NCBI GenBank assembly: GCA_030537765.1 | Contig: JAUNVH010000019.1 | Location: 1-34,193 of the forward strand | Reading direction: 5' to 3' | Source: Tissierellia bacterium | GTDB lineage: Bacteria; Bacillota; Clostridia; Tissierellales; Peptoniphilaceae | DNA: 34,193 bases | In this document: positions 25,289 through 33,201 of the stretch, one piece after another | How positions within the stretch are numbered: the stretch's first letter is position 1 | How the letters are laid out: every line of letters begins with the position of its first letter | Notes under the pieces: model-generated | What the model was told of the DNA's origin: nothing | Database searches by the model: none | Seen by the model: the letters and a program-made list of their open reading frames with translations, nothing else | Made by a program: the position numbers and the translations under genes

Positions 25289-25714
25289 TGCCCAAATTTA
25301 CTAAAAAATTAAACAATAATCTTTTAGAAAATATTTCTAATGCAAACTGAATTTATGTATAAAAATATAATTTTTTGGAAATACTTTAAGTTTTGACTTT
25401 ATATTCTTGATAATTTAGTAAATCCATTATATAATAAAAATATATCATCTGGATCAAATTAGATATTGATTAAAGCAGTTTTTAAAATGCAGTTTAAATT
25501 CATTGGAAATCACATATAAAAAATGAATTTGTAAACAATTGATATCAATATGCCCACTGATATTAAAAATTAAAAAGGTATACTATTGCCTTGATTGTTA
25601 TTTTTATAACAACCAAAATTGGTTCGTTGTTTATTTCGATTCTAAAATCGTTAACCATGGACGCACTGAATCGAAACATTTAACCATGGTAAAATATTTA
25701 AAGGAGTGGTTTTT
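25289..25714 (+). promoter_or_regulatory. Dyad-rich leader of the adh-cobW operon, no gene seen
   Basis: This 426-base AT-rich stretch holds several symmetrical elements. They are AAATTCATT/AATGAATTT (25496-25504 with 25522-25530), the 12-base palindrome ATTGATATCAAT (25538-25549), the Rex-like dyad listed separately, TTTCGATTC/GAATCGAAA (25634-25642 with 25668-25676), and a direct repeat TTAACCATGG (25651-25660 and 25680-25689). A -10 TATACT is at 25579-25584 with a weak CTGATA 16 bases upstream. A 63-codon frame here has no ribosome site and no family look. Confidence 0.55.
25595..25612. promoter_or_regulatory. Candidate Rex operator upstream of alcohol dehydrogenase
   Basis: TTGTTAT-TTTT-ATAACAA is a perfect 18-base dyad, and the symmetry extends to 25591-25616 with one G-T mismatch. 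It differs by one base per half from the known clostridial Rex consensus TTGTTAA-N4-TTAACAA. It starts 10 bases after the -10 TATACT, where a bound repressor would block initiation. Rex senses the NADH/NAD ratio and often controls fermentative alcohol dehydrogenases. Confidence 0.5.
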
Positions 25715-26782
25715 ATGGAAGGTAAAATGAAGGGCTTTGCAATGTTAAAGATAGGTGAAACTGGCTGGATTGAAAAAGATATTCCAGAATGTGGTCCTAT
25801 GGATGCAATCTGTAAGCCAATCGCATTGGCACCATGTACTTCAGACATTCACACTGTTTGGGAAGGTGCTATTGGCGAAAGACACAATATGATCTTAGGT
25901 CATGAAGGCTGTGCAGAAATTGTTGAAGTTGGTAAGCTTGTTAAAGATTTCAAACCTGGTGACAAAGTTTTAGTACCAGCTATTACTCCAGATTGGAATT
26001 CACTAGAAGCTCAAAATGGATATCCAATGCATTCACACGGAATGCTCGCTGGTTGGAAATTCTCAAACTTCAAAGACGGAGTTTTCGGAGAATATTTCCA
26101 TGTAAATGATCCAGACGGAAACTTGGCTCTTCTACCTGAAGGTGTAGACCCTGCTGATGCTGTTATGCTTTCAGACATGGTACCAACAGGTTTCCACGGT
26201 GCAGAACTTGCAGATATTCAATATGGTGATTCAGTTTTAGTTATTGGAATTGGCCCAGTTGGACTTATGTCAGTTGCAGGAGCAGCTTTAAAAGGTGCTT
26301 CCAGAATTTATGCTGTTGGAACTAGACCAAAATGTATTGAAGTTGCTAAAGCTTATGGCGCAGATACTTTCATCAGCTACAAAGACGGCCCAATCGCAGA
26401 TCAAGTTCTTGATCTTACAAGCGGAAAAGGCGTTGACAAAGTTATATTAGCAGGTGGAGATTGCGACACATTTATCGACGCTGTTAAAGCTCTTAAAGCT
26501 GGCGGAAAGATAGGTAATGTAAACTATCTTGGAAGCGGAGACTATGTAAGAATCCCAAGAGAAGAATGGGGAGTTGGCATGGGTCACAAGATGATCAATG
26601 GTGGCTTAATGCTAGGTGGACGTCTAAGAATGGAAAAACTTGGCAGCTTAGTTGCTACTGGAAGATTAGACGTTTCAAAAATGATTACTCATAGATTCGA
26701 AGGATTTGAAAAGATTGAAGATGCACTTTATCTAATGAAAGATAAACCTGCTGATTTGATTAAACCTGTAGTAGTTCTATAA
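25715..26782 (+). CDS. NADP-type zinc secondary alcohol dehydrogenase
   Basis: This 355-residue medium-chain dehydrogenase is very close by eye to the Clostridium beijerinckii secondary alcohol dehydrogenase. It shares MKGFAML, PCTSDIHTVWEGAIGE, MILGHE, HGMLAGWKFSNFKDGVFGEY and LMKDKPADLIKPVVVL. The zinc ligands are Cys41, His63-Glu64 and Asp154 (SDMVPTGFHGAEL). GIGPVGLM is the nucleotide loop, and GTRP with a later Tyr favours NADPH. It interconverts ketones or aldehydes and alcohols. GTG 25706 is in frame, but AAGGAG at 25701-25706 fits ATG 25715. Codon choice (many GGT, GCT and GTT) differs from the neighbours and fits high expression. A CobW GTPase follows with no gap. Confidence 0.93.
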   Translation: MEGKMKGFAMLKIGETGWIEKDIPECGPMDAICKPIALAPCTSDIHTVWEGAIGERHNMILGHEGCAEIVEVGKLVKDFKPGDKVLVPAITPDWNSLEAQNGYPMHSHGMLAGWKFSNFKDGVFGEYFHVNDPDGNLALLPEGVDPADAVMLSDMVPTGFHGAELADIQYGDSVLVIGIGPVGLMSVAGAALKGASRIYAVGTRPKCIEVAKAYGADTFISYKDGPIADQVLDLTSGKGVDKVILAGGDCDTFIDAVKALKAGGKIGNVNYLGSGDYVRIPREEWGVGMGHKMINGGLMLGGRLRMEKLGSLVATGRLDVSKMITHRFEGFEKIEDALYLMKDKPADLIKPVVVL

Positions 26783-27670
26783 TTGAAGATCCTTATCGTA
26801 TCTGGGTTTTTAGGAGCCGGAAAGACAACTTTTATAAAGCATCTGGCGAAGGTGCTAGATAGAAAATTTGTCATCATGGAGAATGAATACGGCAATTTGA
26901 ACTTAGATAAAGTCGATTTGGAACGAAGCAGTTTGGAAATATGGGAAATGACTGAAGGCTGCATATGTTGCTCTATTGAGGGGGACTTTGCAGCCTCTGT
27001 TTTAACTGTGGCCAATGCTTTGGATCCTGATATTTTGATAGTTGAACCTACCGGAGTGGGACAACTAAGTGCAATCTTAAAAAATTTAAAGCGGATTGAA
27101 TACGAAAGAATCAGACTGCTTGAACCTATAACATTAGTAGATTGCAATACTTTTGAAGAGAGTATGAAAGAATATGGCGATTTCTATTCTGATCAGATTA
27201 AAAATGCCGGTAAAGTTTTTATAACTAAACAAGAAGATGCCAATGTAAATTCTCTTTATCAAGAATTGATGGAGATTAAAGGTGATGAGAGAGTCTACAA
27301 AGATCATTATAGTGAATTTGACAAAGAATTCTATGAAAAACTATTAAACACATATTGGAATGACGGAATTAGAGAACATAGTATGGAAGACATTCCCGAT
27401 TTTACTACAATAAGTTTTGAAAATTTTGAATTTAAAGATAAAGATGAGATTCTTTCAATGAGCAATATGATCCTTCGAGGCAATTTTGGAAAAATATATA
27501 GAGCAAAAGGCTATATTCCCGTTGGAGATGAGACTATAAAATATGATCTAGTCGATAAAAAGCTAGATGTCGTCTACTCCGATGTAAAAAAATCGGCAAT
27601 GGTATTTATTGGTCAGAACTTAGATAAAGAAAGTCTTAAAATACTCTTTGAAACTTATAAAACAGAATAA
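26783..27670 (+). CDS. CobW/G3E-family GTPase, putative zinc metallochaperone
   Basis: This 295-residue GTPase has Walker A GFLGAGKTT (8-16), ENEYGNLNLD, the C-x-C-C site GCICCS (Cys60, Cys62, Cys63) and VEPTGVGQL. The C-terminal half is shorter and more variable. The TTG start lies immediately after the adh stop with no clear ribosome site, so translation must depend on that of adh. This fixed pairing with a zinc enzyme suggests it may load zinc into the dehydrogenase, which is inference. It is a paralogue of the protein at 2595 but clearly diverged. A terminator follows. Confidence 0.87.
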   Translation: MKILIVSGFLGAGKTTFIKHLAKVLDRKFVIMENEYGNLNLDKVDLERSSLEIWEMTEGCICCSIEGDFAASVLTVANALDPDILIVEPTGVGQLSAILKNLKRIEYERIRLLEPITLVDCNTFEESMKEYGDFYSDQIKNAGKVFITKQEDANVNSLYQELMEIKGDERVYKDHYSEFDKEFYEKLLNTYWNDGIREHSMEDIPDFTTISFENFEFKDKDEILSMSNMILRGNFGKIYRAKGYIPVGDETIKYDLVDKKLDVVYSDVKKSAMVFIGQNLDKESLKILFETYKTE

Positions 27671-27676
27671 TAAAAA

Positions 27677-27698
27677 TAGCGAGATATATATCTCGCTA
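27677..27698. terminator. Bidirectional terminator between cobW and glutaredoxin genes
   Basis: TAGCGAGA and TCTCGCTA form an 8-bp stem around TATATA, itself partly self-pairing. A-rich and T-rich flanks serve both converging genes. Confidence 0.82.
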
Positions 27699-27701
27699 AT
27701 T

Positions 27702-27941
27702 TTATGCATTAAATTTTTCTTTTAAATAATTGATTATATCGCTTGATTCGTACATTCCCTTATCTCCAATTAAGAGCATTGGAACTTGTAACATGCCGCC
27801 ATATTTTATAACATCATTTCTAAAAGTTTTATCTTTTGAAATATCTCTTATCTCTATTTCAATATTGTTTTCGTCCATAAATTTTTCTACTTTTCTACAA
27901 TATGGACATACTTCACTGACATATAAAGCTAAATTTTCCAT
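27702..27941 (-). CDS. Glutaredoxin-like protein
   Basis: This 79-residue thioredoxin-fold protein carries the redox site CPYC (Cys12 and Cys15), the cis-proline loop MLQVPMLLI, and GMYESSDIINYLKEKF at the C-terminus. This is the standard glutaredoxin layout. It reduces disulfides or transfers electrons in the cytoplasm. The partner may be a thiol other than glutathione in an anaerobe. AGGAGGGA lies five bases before the ATG. It stands alone on the minus strand. Confidence 0.9.
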   Translation of the reverse strand: MENLALYVSEVCPYCRKVEKFMDENNIEIEIRDISKDKTFRNDVIKYGGMLQVPMLLIGDKGMYESSDIINYLKEKFNA

Positions 27942-27999
27942 TTAATCCCTCCTAAAAGATTTATAATAAGATTATACCCAGAAACAAAATAAAAAACAC

Positions 28000-28029
28000 T
28001 TGACAATATAATTAACAAAAGTTTATAAT
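28000..28029 (+). promoter_or_regulatory. Promoter of psuK-psuG
   Basis: The -35 is TTGACA (28000-28005), the spacer is 18 bases and the -10 is a perfect TATAAT (28024-28029). The predicted start near 28036 supports choosing ATG 28059 over ATG 28038 for the first gene. Confidence 0.8.
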
Positions 28030-28058
28030 ATAAACAAATGATAATAATTGGAGGAAAT

Positions 28059-29156
28059 ATGACCAATAGAGAAAAACAAATTCTCAGGCTTATAAAATCT
28101 AATCCCAGTATCAGTCAAAAAGAAATTGCAGAAATTTTGCAAATATCACGCTCATCTGTGGCCGTTCATATAACTAGACTTATGGAAAAAGGTTATATAT
28201 TGGGCCGTTGCTATCTGATTGCAAAAGATCAATATGCAACAGTTATCGGTGGCACCACATTAGATATTGTTGGTCGCTCAACAGAAAGCCTCAGAGATCA
28301 CGATTCAAATATTGGATCGATAAATGTATCATCTGGTGGCGTGGCTAGAAATATTGCCGAAAATATGGGCAGACTCAATATGACTGTGAGATTTATCAGC
28401 GCCTTTGGCAACGATATTGCAGGAGATACAATAAAAAAGAGCCTGTCTGATTTTGATATAGATTATTCATACTCATACAATTCACCAGATTTACCAAGTG
28501 CGAAGTATATGGCCATATTAGATGATGATGGCGATATGCTGATGGCCGTTTCTGATTTGTCGATTATAGAAAATATTACGCCTGAATTTATAGAATCGAA
28601 TTTAGAGATTATAAGGAGTTCAGAAATTACTGTATTAGATACTAATTTGCGTCTAGATACATTGGAATATATTTTAAAATCGATTCCTGGCAAATATTTT
28701 ATCGACACAGTTTCATTAAAAAAATCTGAAAAGCTAAAAAATCTATTGTCCTATATTCATACCTTAAAGCCAAATAGATATGAAGCTGAAATTTTATCTG
28801 GAATTAAAGTCTATGATTTTGATTCAGCAATTAAAGCTGGCAAAAGGCTAAATGAATTGGGAGTTAAACGAGCCATAATTACTCTGGGTGAAAAGGGTGC
28901 CGTCTTAACTGAAGGTGATGAAATACTCAAGGCGACTGCAAAGCCAATTGAAGCTGTTAATGCAACTGGCGCAGGCGATGCACTTATGGGCGCTTTGGCA
29001 TATTCCTATATGGAAGGCTATTGCAATTCAGAAGCTTTGAAAATAGCTTTGGCAGCAGCCAGAATCACTATTGAAGACAGAAATACTATTAGCAATAAAA
29101 TAAATGAAGAAAATCTATCTATAAGAAAAGGAGAAATAAAAATATGCAAGAATTAA
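28059..29156 (+). CDS. psuK: Pseudouridine kinase with N-terminal winged helix (PfkB family)
   Basis: This 365-residue protein combines a DNA-binding domain and a kinase. Residues 1-55 form a winged helix-turn-helix (NREKQILRLIKSNPSISQKEIAEILQISRS split over the helix pair). The PfkB domain follows, with GGTTLDIVGRS, SSGGVARNIAENMGRL, FGNDIAGD, and the ATP/anion-hole motif NATGAGDALMGA holding the catalytic Asp. E. coli PsuK has the same two-part layout. It phosphorylates pseudouridine for the glycosidase encoded next. GGAGG at 28050-28054 serves ATG 28059. The end overlaps psuG by 13 bases. The DNA-binding part may regulate the operon. Confidence 0.9.
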   Translation: MTNREKQILRLIKSNPSISQKEIAEILQISRSSVAVHITRLMEKGYILGRCYLIAKDQYATVIGGTTLDIVGRSTESLRDHDSNIGSINVSSGGVARNIAENMGRLNMTVRFISAFGNDIAGDTIKKSLSDFDIDYSYSYNSPDLPSAKYMAILDDDGDMLMAVSDLSIIENITPEFIESNLEIIRSSEITVLDTNLRLDTLEYILKSIPGKYFIDTVSLKKSEKLKNLLSYIHTLKPNRYEAEILSGIKVYDFDSAIKAGKRLNELGVKRAIITLGEKGAVLTEGDEILKATAKPIEAVNATGAGDALMGALAYSYMEGYCNSEALKIALAAARITIEDRNTISNKINEENLSIRKGEIKICKN

Positions 29157-30067
29157 AAAAATATCTAGATGTAAAAGATGAAGTTAAAGAAGCTCTAGCA
29201 CAAGGAAAACCTGTGGTGGCTTTAGAATCTACAATAATTTCACACGGCATGCCATATCCTGAAAACTTAAACACTGCATTAAGATGCGAAGAGATTATTA
29301 GAGAGCAAGGAGCAATTCCTGCAACAACGGCAATTATCGATGGAAGAATTAAAGTTGGATTAAGTCGTGAAGAATTAGAATTTATGGCCACATCAAAAGA
29401 TATCATAAAGGCCAGTAGAAGAGATTATCCTATAATCGTAGCTAAGGGCCTAAATGGCGCTACGACAGTTGCAACCTCAATTCTCACAGCATCACTTGCC
29501 AAAATTAAAATCTTAGTCACAGGCGGTATTGGCGGCGTTCATAGAGGAGCTGAAGAAACTTTCGATATAAGCAGAGATTTGCAAGAAATTCAATCTACTG
29601 ATATTGCAGTCGTATGCGCTGGTGCAAAATCTATATTAGATATTGGTTTGACTTTAGAATATTTAGAAACTTTTGGAGTGCCAGTTTTAGGTTATAAAAC
29701 TTCAGAAATGCCAGCTTTTTATACAAGAGAAAGCGGATTTAAAGTAGATTATAATATCGAAAGCTATTCGGAGATGGCTAAAGTGCTTCACACAAAATGG
29801 GCATTAGGTCTAAAAGGTGGAGTTTTAATTACAAATCCAATCCCAAAAGAGTATTCAATGGATAAAGATATTATAAATACTGCAATAGAGGAAGCTTTAG
29901 AGCTTGCTAAAGAAAAGGGAATTAAAGGCAAAGAAACTACACCATTTTTATTAGACGAAGTCTTAAAAGTTACAGAAGGAAAGAGTCTATTTGCAAATAT
30001 AAAATTAGTTGAAAATAATGCTCTAGTTGGAGCAAATATCGCAATCGAACTTGCAAAATTAAAATAA
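29144..30067 (+). CDS. psuG: Pseudouridine-5'-phosphate glycosidase
   Basis: This 307-residue enzyme cleaves or forms pseudouridine 5'-phosphate from ribose 5-phosphate and uracil. It shows the family signatures VALESTIISHGMPYPEN with the catalytic Glu, IPATTAIIDGRIKVGL, LVTGGIGGVHRGAEETFDIS, and VCAGAKSILDI with the catalytic Lys. AAAGGAG precedes the ATG inside the end of psuK. With psuK it completes recycling of pseudouridine from RNA turnover. Confidence 0.95.
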   Translation: MQELKKYLDVKDEVKEALAQGKPVVALESTIISHGMPYPENLNTALRCEEIIREQGAIPATTAIIDGRIKVGLSREELEFMATSKDIIKASRRDYPIIVAKGLNGATTVATSILTASLAKIKILVTGGIGGVHRGAEETFDISRDLQEIQSTDIAVVCAGAKSILDIGLTLEYLETFGVPVLGYKTSEMPAFYTRESGFKVDYNIESYSEMAKVLHTKWALGLKGGVLITNPIPKEYSMDKDIINTAIEEALELAKEKGIKGKETTPFLLDEVLKVTEGKSLFANIKLVENNALVGANIAIELAKLK

Positions 30068-30074
30068 AATTCTA

Positions 30075-30160
30075 GCCTCTCAAATGGAAAGATTCAATAT
30101 AATGGACCAAAAATTATTACTGTGTTATTATATTGAATGTCATTTGAGAGGCGTTTTTTT
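30075..30160 (+). terminator. Long two-part hairpin and terminator after psuG
   Basis: An outer 12-bp stem (GCCTCTCAAATG 30075-30086 with CATTTGAGAGGC 30141-30152) encloses a second 12-bp stem (ATTCAATATAAT 30092-30103 with ATTATATTGAAT 30127-30138). Five bases on the left and two on the right separate the stems, and a 23-base loop closes it. Seven T residues follow. It is much larger than other terminators here. Confidence 0.75.
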
Positions 30161-30226
30161 AAAACGCTAGATATTATTAAAATATTTAAATTATCAATTT
30201 TAAAAATTTAGAAAAGGTGAATTATC

Positions 30227-31588
30227 GTGAGGACAAAAAATCAATTGGGAACAGAAAATTTGAAGACACTTATGCGAAAACTTGCAATTCCAGGAATTGT
30301 AGCACAGTTGATTAATATTTTATACAATATGGTCGATAGAATGTATGTTGGCCATATGGCAAAAGATGCATCGATTTCACTGACTGCATTGGGAGTATGT
30401 GCACCGATATTAATACTTATTTCTGCCTTTTGCAATCTAGTTGCTTTTGGCGCATCGCCGCTTGCATCTATAGAATTGGGCAAGGGAGAAAATCGTCAGG
30501 CAGAAAAAATATTAGGTACTGGATTTGCATTTTTGATTGCAATTTCAATATTATTAACTGCAATAGTATTAATATTTAAAAAGCCACTCATATATCTATT
30601 TGGCGGCACGAACAATTCATATCCATTTGCAAATAGCTATCTAGAAATTTATGTACTGGGCACAATATCAGTATTAGTATCTTTAGGTTTAAATGCAATG
30701 ATAGTATGCCAAGGAAAGGCAAAAGTTGCAATGTTTACAATTGTGATTGGTGCAGTTTCTAATATTATTTTAGATCCTATATTTATCTATCTACTCGATA
30801 TGGGCGTAAGAGGAGCGGCGCTTGCAACCGTCATCTCTCAAACAATTAGCGCAGTCTTTGTGATTAAGTTTTTGATTAGTGACAAATCTCAGATAAGATT
30901 AAAAAGAGAATATATAAAATTTGATACTGTACTTATAAAATCGATACTAGCCTTGGGCGTTTCAGGTTTTGTAATGAGCGCCACAGAAAGCGCCATAATT
31001 ATGGTATTTAATATTGGCTTAATTAAGCATGGAGGCTCTTTGGGCGATACTTATATAGGCGTGATGACAATACTTCAAAGTGCAATGATGCTTCTTTTCA
31101 TGCCGATTTCAGGATTTACTCAAGGAGTTCAGCCCATAATTTCTTATAATTTTGGGGCATCTAATAACGAAAGAGTTGTAGATACTGTAAAGCTAATGGC
31201 GAAGCTAACTAGTCTGTGGACTCTTGCATTTTGTGCTTTCTGTTATCTGCTACCAGCTTATTTTGCAAGGATATTTACAACTGATAGTAATTTGATAGAA
31301 TTAATTAGAAAAATTCTACCTATATTTATGGCCGGCATGTTTTTATTTGGACTTCAAATGACGGCGCAAAGTTTTTTTGTCGGCACCAATCAAGCTAAGA
31401 AATCACTATTTATTGCATTACTTAGAAAAGTTATACTCTTAATTCCACTAGCAATTATACTTCCTAAATATATGGGAGTAATGGGAGTGTTTTGGGCCGA
31501 ACCAATTTCAGATTTAATATCTGTGACTGTGTGTACAATTTTATTAATTGCAAGTTTAAAAAAATTAGATAATTTAAAAGCTGCATAA
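30227..31588 (+). CDS. MATE-family efflux transporter (second copy)
   Basis: This 453-residue exporter has about 12 helices. MATE features are LAIPGIVAQLINILYNMVDRMYVG, NLVAFGASPLASIELGKGE, LNAMIVCQGKAKVAMFTIVIGAVSNIILDPIFI, and PISGFTQGVQPIISYNFGA in the C-terminal half. It would use a sodium or proton gradient to export organic cations or drugs. It belongs to the subgroup with the QGVQPIISYNFG motif, unlike the copy at 21874. The start is GTG 30227, six bases after AAAAGGTGA. It is a single gene between two terminators. Confidence 0.92.
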   Translation: MRTKNQLGTENLKTLMRKLAIPGIVAQLINILYNMVDRMYVGHMAKDASISLTALGVCAPILILISAFCNLVAFGASPLASIELGKGENRQAEKILGTGFAFLIAISILLTAIVLIFKKPLIYLFGGTNNSYPFANSYLEIYVLGTISVLVSLGLNAMIVCQGKAKVAMFTIVIGAVSNIILDPIFIYLLDMGVRGAALATVISQTISAVFVIKFLISDKSQIRLKREYIKFDTVLIKSILALGVSGFVMSATESAIIMVFNIGLIKHGGSLGDTYIGVMTILQSAMMLLFMPISGFTQGVQPIISYNFGASNNERVVDTVKLMAKLTSLWTLAFCAFCYLLPAYFARIFTTDSNLIELIRKILPIFMAGMFLFGLQMTAQSFFVGTNQAKKSLFIALLRKVILLIPLAIILPKYMGVMGVFWAEPISDLISVTVCTILLIASLKKLDNLKAA

Positions 31589-31593
31589 AAATT

Positions 31594-31620
31594 AATCCCC
31601 GAAAAAAAATTCGGGGATTT
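31594..31620. terminator. Bidirectional terminator between MATE and TPM genes
   Basis: AATCCCCGAA and TTCGGGGATT form a 10-bp stem around six A residues, followed by T residues on either strand. Confidence 0.9.
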
Positions 31621-31637
31621 TAAATATTAATTCAATT

Positions 31638-32480
31638 TTACCAACTGCCTGAGCCACCGCCGCCTCCGCTGCGACCGCCTCCGCCTCTAAAACCGCCAGA
31701 GCCACCAAAGCCTCCTCCAGAGCCTCTATAGCCTCCGAATCCGCCTCCTCTGCCCATTTGACGACCTACATAATACCAAGTTGACCAATTTCTTCTAGAT
31801 CTACCGCCACCACCAGAGATAAAGTATAGTAAGATCAATAATAATATTATCTTTGTAAGCGAAATGCCTTCATCTTTAGTTGTGACTGTATTTTTTTGAA
31901 TATCAGAATCACCAGTACCTGAAAAACTATAATCATAATAATCGCTCAGATACATTAAAATTCGATTATATCCATTTAGTATTCCGTCTTCATAATTCTC
32001 ATTTACAAACTCGGGTATCATATAATTATTTATAATATCTTTAGTATAGCTTGCAATAATTACATGCTCTAATCCGTATCCGACTTCAATTCGAGTATAT
32101 CCCTTGTCTGAAGAGCTAAATTTCGGTTTGACAACGAGCAAAATTCCTTCATCTTTTTCTTTAGAGCCTATTTTCCATTTTTCAAATAGTCTAGTCGCAT
32201 AAGAATCGATATCTAAACCGTCTAAATCTTCTACAATTGCCACAACGACTTGAGCATTAGTGTTTTCATCTAATTCGCGAGACATTTTGAAAATATAATC
32301 TTTGGCATCTTGACTCAATATTCCAATTTCATCATAGATATAAAACTCTCTACTTTGCTCAGGGAGTCTTCCATAATCAAAATCAGAAATGGCTTTGACA
32401 GAAACAGGCGAAATAACAGCATTTAAAATTATAACAATTAAAACTAAAATATTCAGTTTATTGCGCAGCGTATTTCGCAT
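31638..32480 (-). CDS. Secreted/membrane TPM-domain protein with Gly-rich tail
   Basis: This protein has about 280 residues. It opens with a signal peptide (hydrophobic 9-27, possible cleavage after VKA), then a TPM (DUF477) domain: FYIYDEIGILSQDAKDYIFKM, NAQVVVAIVEDLDG, KIGSKEKDEGILLVV and RIEVGYGLEHVI. A membrane helix (KIILLLILLYFIS) and a tail of GGGFGG-like repeats ending in SGSW follow. Most of the protein should lie outside the cell with a cytoplasmic Gly-rich end. AGGTGATT fits ATG 32480; the frame to GTG 32489 starts within that site. It follows lemA by 13 bases, a pairing common in bacteria. Its function is unknown. Confidence 0.88.
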   Translation of the reverse strand: MRNTLRNKLNILVLIVIILNAVISPVSVKAISDFDYGRLPEQSREFYIYDEIGILSQDAKDYIFKMSRELDENTNAQVVVAIVEDLDGLDIDSYATRLFEKWKIGSKEKDEGILLVVKPKFSSSDKGYTRIEVGYGLEHVIIASYTKDIINNYMIPEFVNENYEDGILNGYNRILMYLSDYYDYSFSGTGDSDIQKNTVTTKDEGISLTKIILLLILLYFISGGGGRSRRNWSTWYYVGRQMGRGGGFGGYRGSGGGFGGSGGFRGGGGRSGGGGGSGSW

Positions 32481-32493
32481 GATAATCACCTAA

Positions 32494-33045
32494 TTAAAAA
32501 TTGACTTTGGGTGCTTCTTTATCAGCTTCATTAATTTGAAAATATTCTCTTGGACCAAAGCCTAAAATATTTGCAAAAATCTTCTTAGGAAACTTTTTAA
32601 CTTCGACATTATAAACTTTTACATTATCATTATATCTTAGTCTTTCGGTGGCCAATTTATTTTCAATCGATGTAAGCTCGGCTTGCAAACTTAAGAAGTT
32701 TTCATTTGCTTTCAAATCTGGATAAGCTTCTGCCACTGCGTTAATATCGACCATAGCGCGATCTAGCTGTTCATTAGCTTCAGCATATTCTTCAGGTGTG
32801 CGCGCTTTCATAACTTTAGATCGAGCTTCAGTGACTTTAATAAACACTTCACTTTCGTGATCTGCATATCCTTTTACAGTTTCTACTAAATTTGGAATCA
32901 AATCGGCTCTTTGTTTGAGCACATTTTCAACTTGTGCCCAAGAATTATCGACAGACTCCGAAAGGTCAATCAGACCGTTATAAGTAGTCATAAAAAAACC
33001 AGCGATTAATAAAATCGCAATTAAAATAACAAAACCTTTTTTCAT
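32494..33045 (-). CDS. lemA: LemA family protein
   Basis: This 183-residue protein has one N-terminal membrane helix (about 4-20) and then a long helical bundle. The LemA signature is YNGLIDLSESVDNSWAQVENVLKQRADLIPNLV, followed by YADHESEVFIKVTEARSKV and AYPDLKANENFLSLQAELTS. LemA proteins form membrane-anchored helical bundles of unsettled function. GAGGAGAG precedes the ATG. It heads the two-gene minus-strand unit with the TPM protein. Confidence 0.93.
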   Translation of the reverse strand: MKKGFVILIAILLIAGFFMTTYNGLIDLSESVDNSWAQVENVLKQRADLIPNLVETVKGYADHESEVFIKVTEARSKVMKARTPEEYAEANEQLDRAMVDINAVAEAYPDLKANENFLSLQAELTSIENKLATERLRYNDNVKVYNVEVKKFPKKIFANILGFGPREYFQINEADKEAPKVNF

Positions 33046-33133
33046 TTTACTTCTCTCCTCATTTTTAATCTATATACTTTAATACCCCGTTAGCCTAAAA
33101 ACAAACAAATTAAGCTAGATACGAAAGTTTTAC

Positions 33134-33162
33134 TTGATTATATAAAAATATTTATATAAAAT
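33134..33162 (+). promoter_or_regulatory. Promoter of the degV-type gene
   Basis: The -35 is TTGATT (33134-33139), the spacer is 17 bases and the -10 is TAAAAT (33157-33162). An overlapping TATAAA lies at 33155-33160. It is about 40 bases before the start. Confidence 0.6.
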
Positions 33163-33201
33163 AATTTATGTAGATTATTTAAATAGATAAGGAGAAAAAA
33201 T

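Noticed and set aside
25539-25730. 63-codon frame in the adh leader
   Set aside because: It has no ribosome binding site, no family resemblance, and covers the palindromes and the adh ribosome site.
28000-28019. TTGACAA and TTAACAA halves resembling a Rex site upstream of psuK
   Set aside because: The half-site spacing is five bases instead of four, one half is imperfect, and the sequence is explained by the -35 element.
31638-31830. GGN-rich repeat tract as a possible tandem repeat or CRISPR-like array
   Set aside because: It encodes the Gly-rich C-terminus typical of TPM-domain proteins; the repeats are irregular and in frame.
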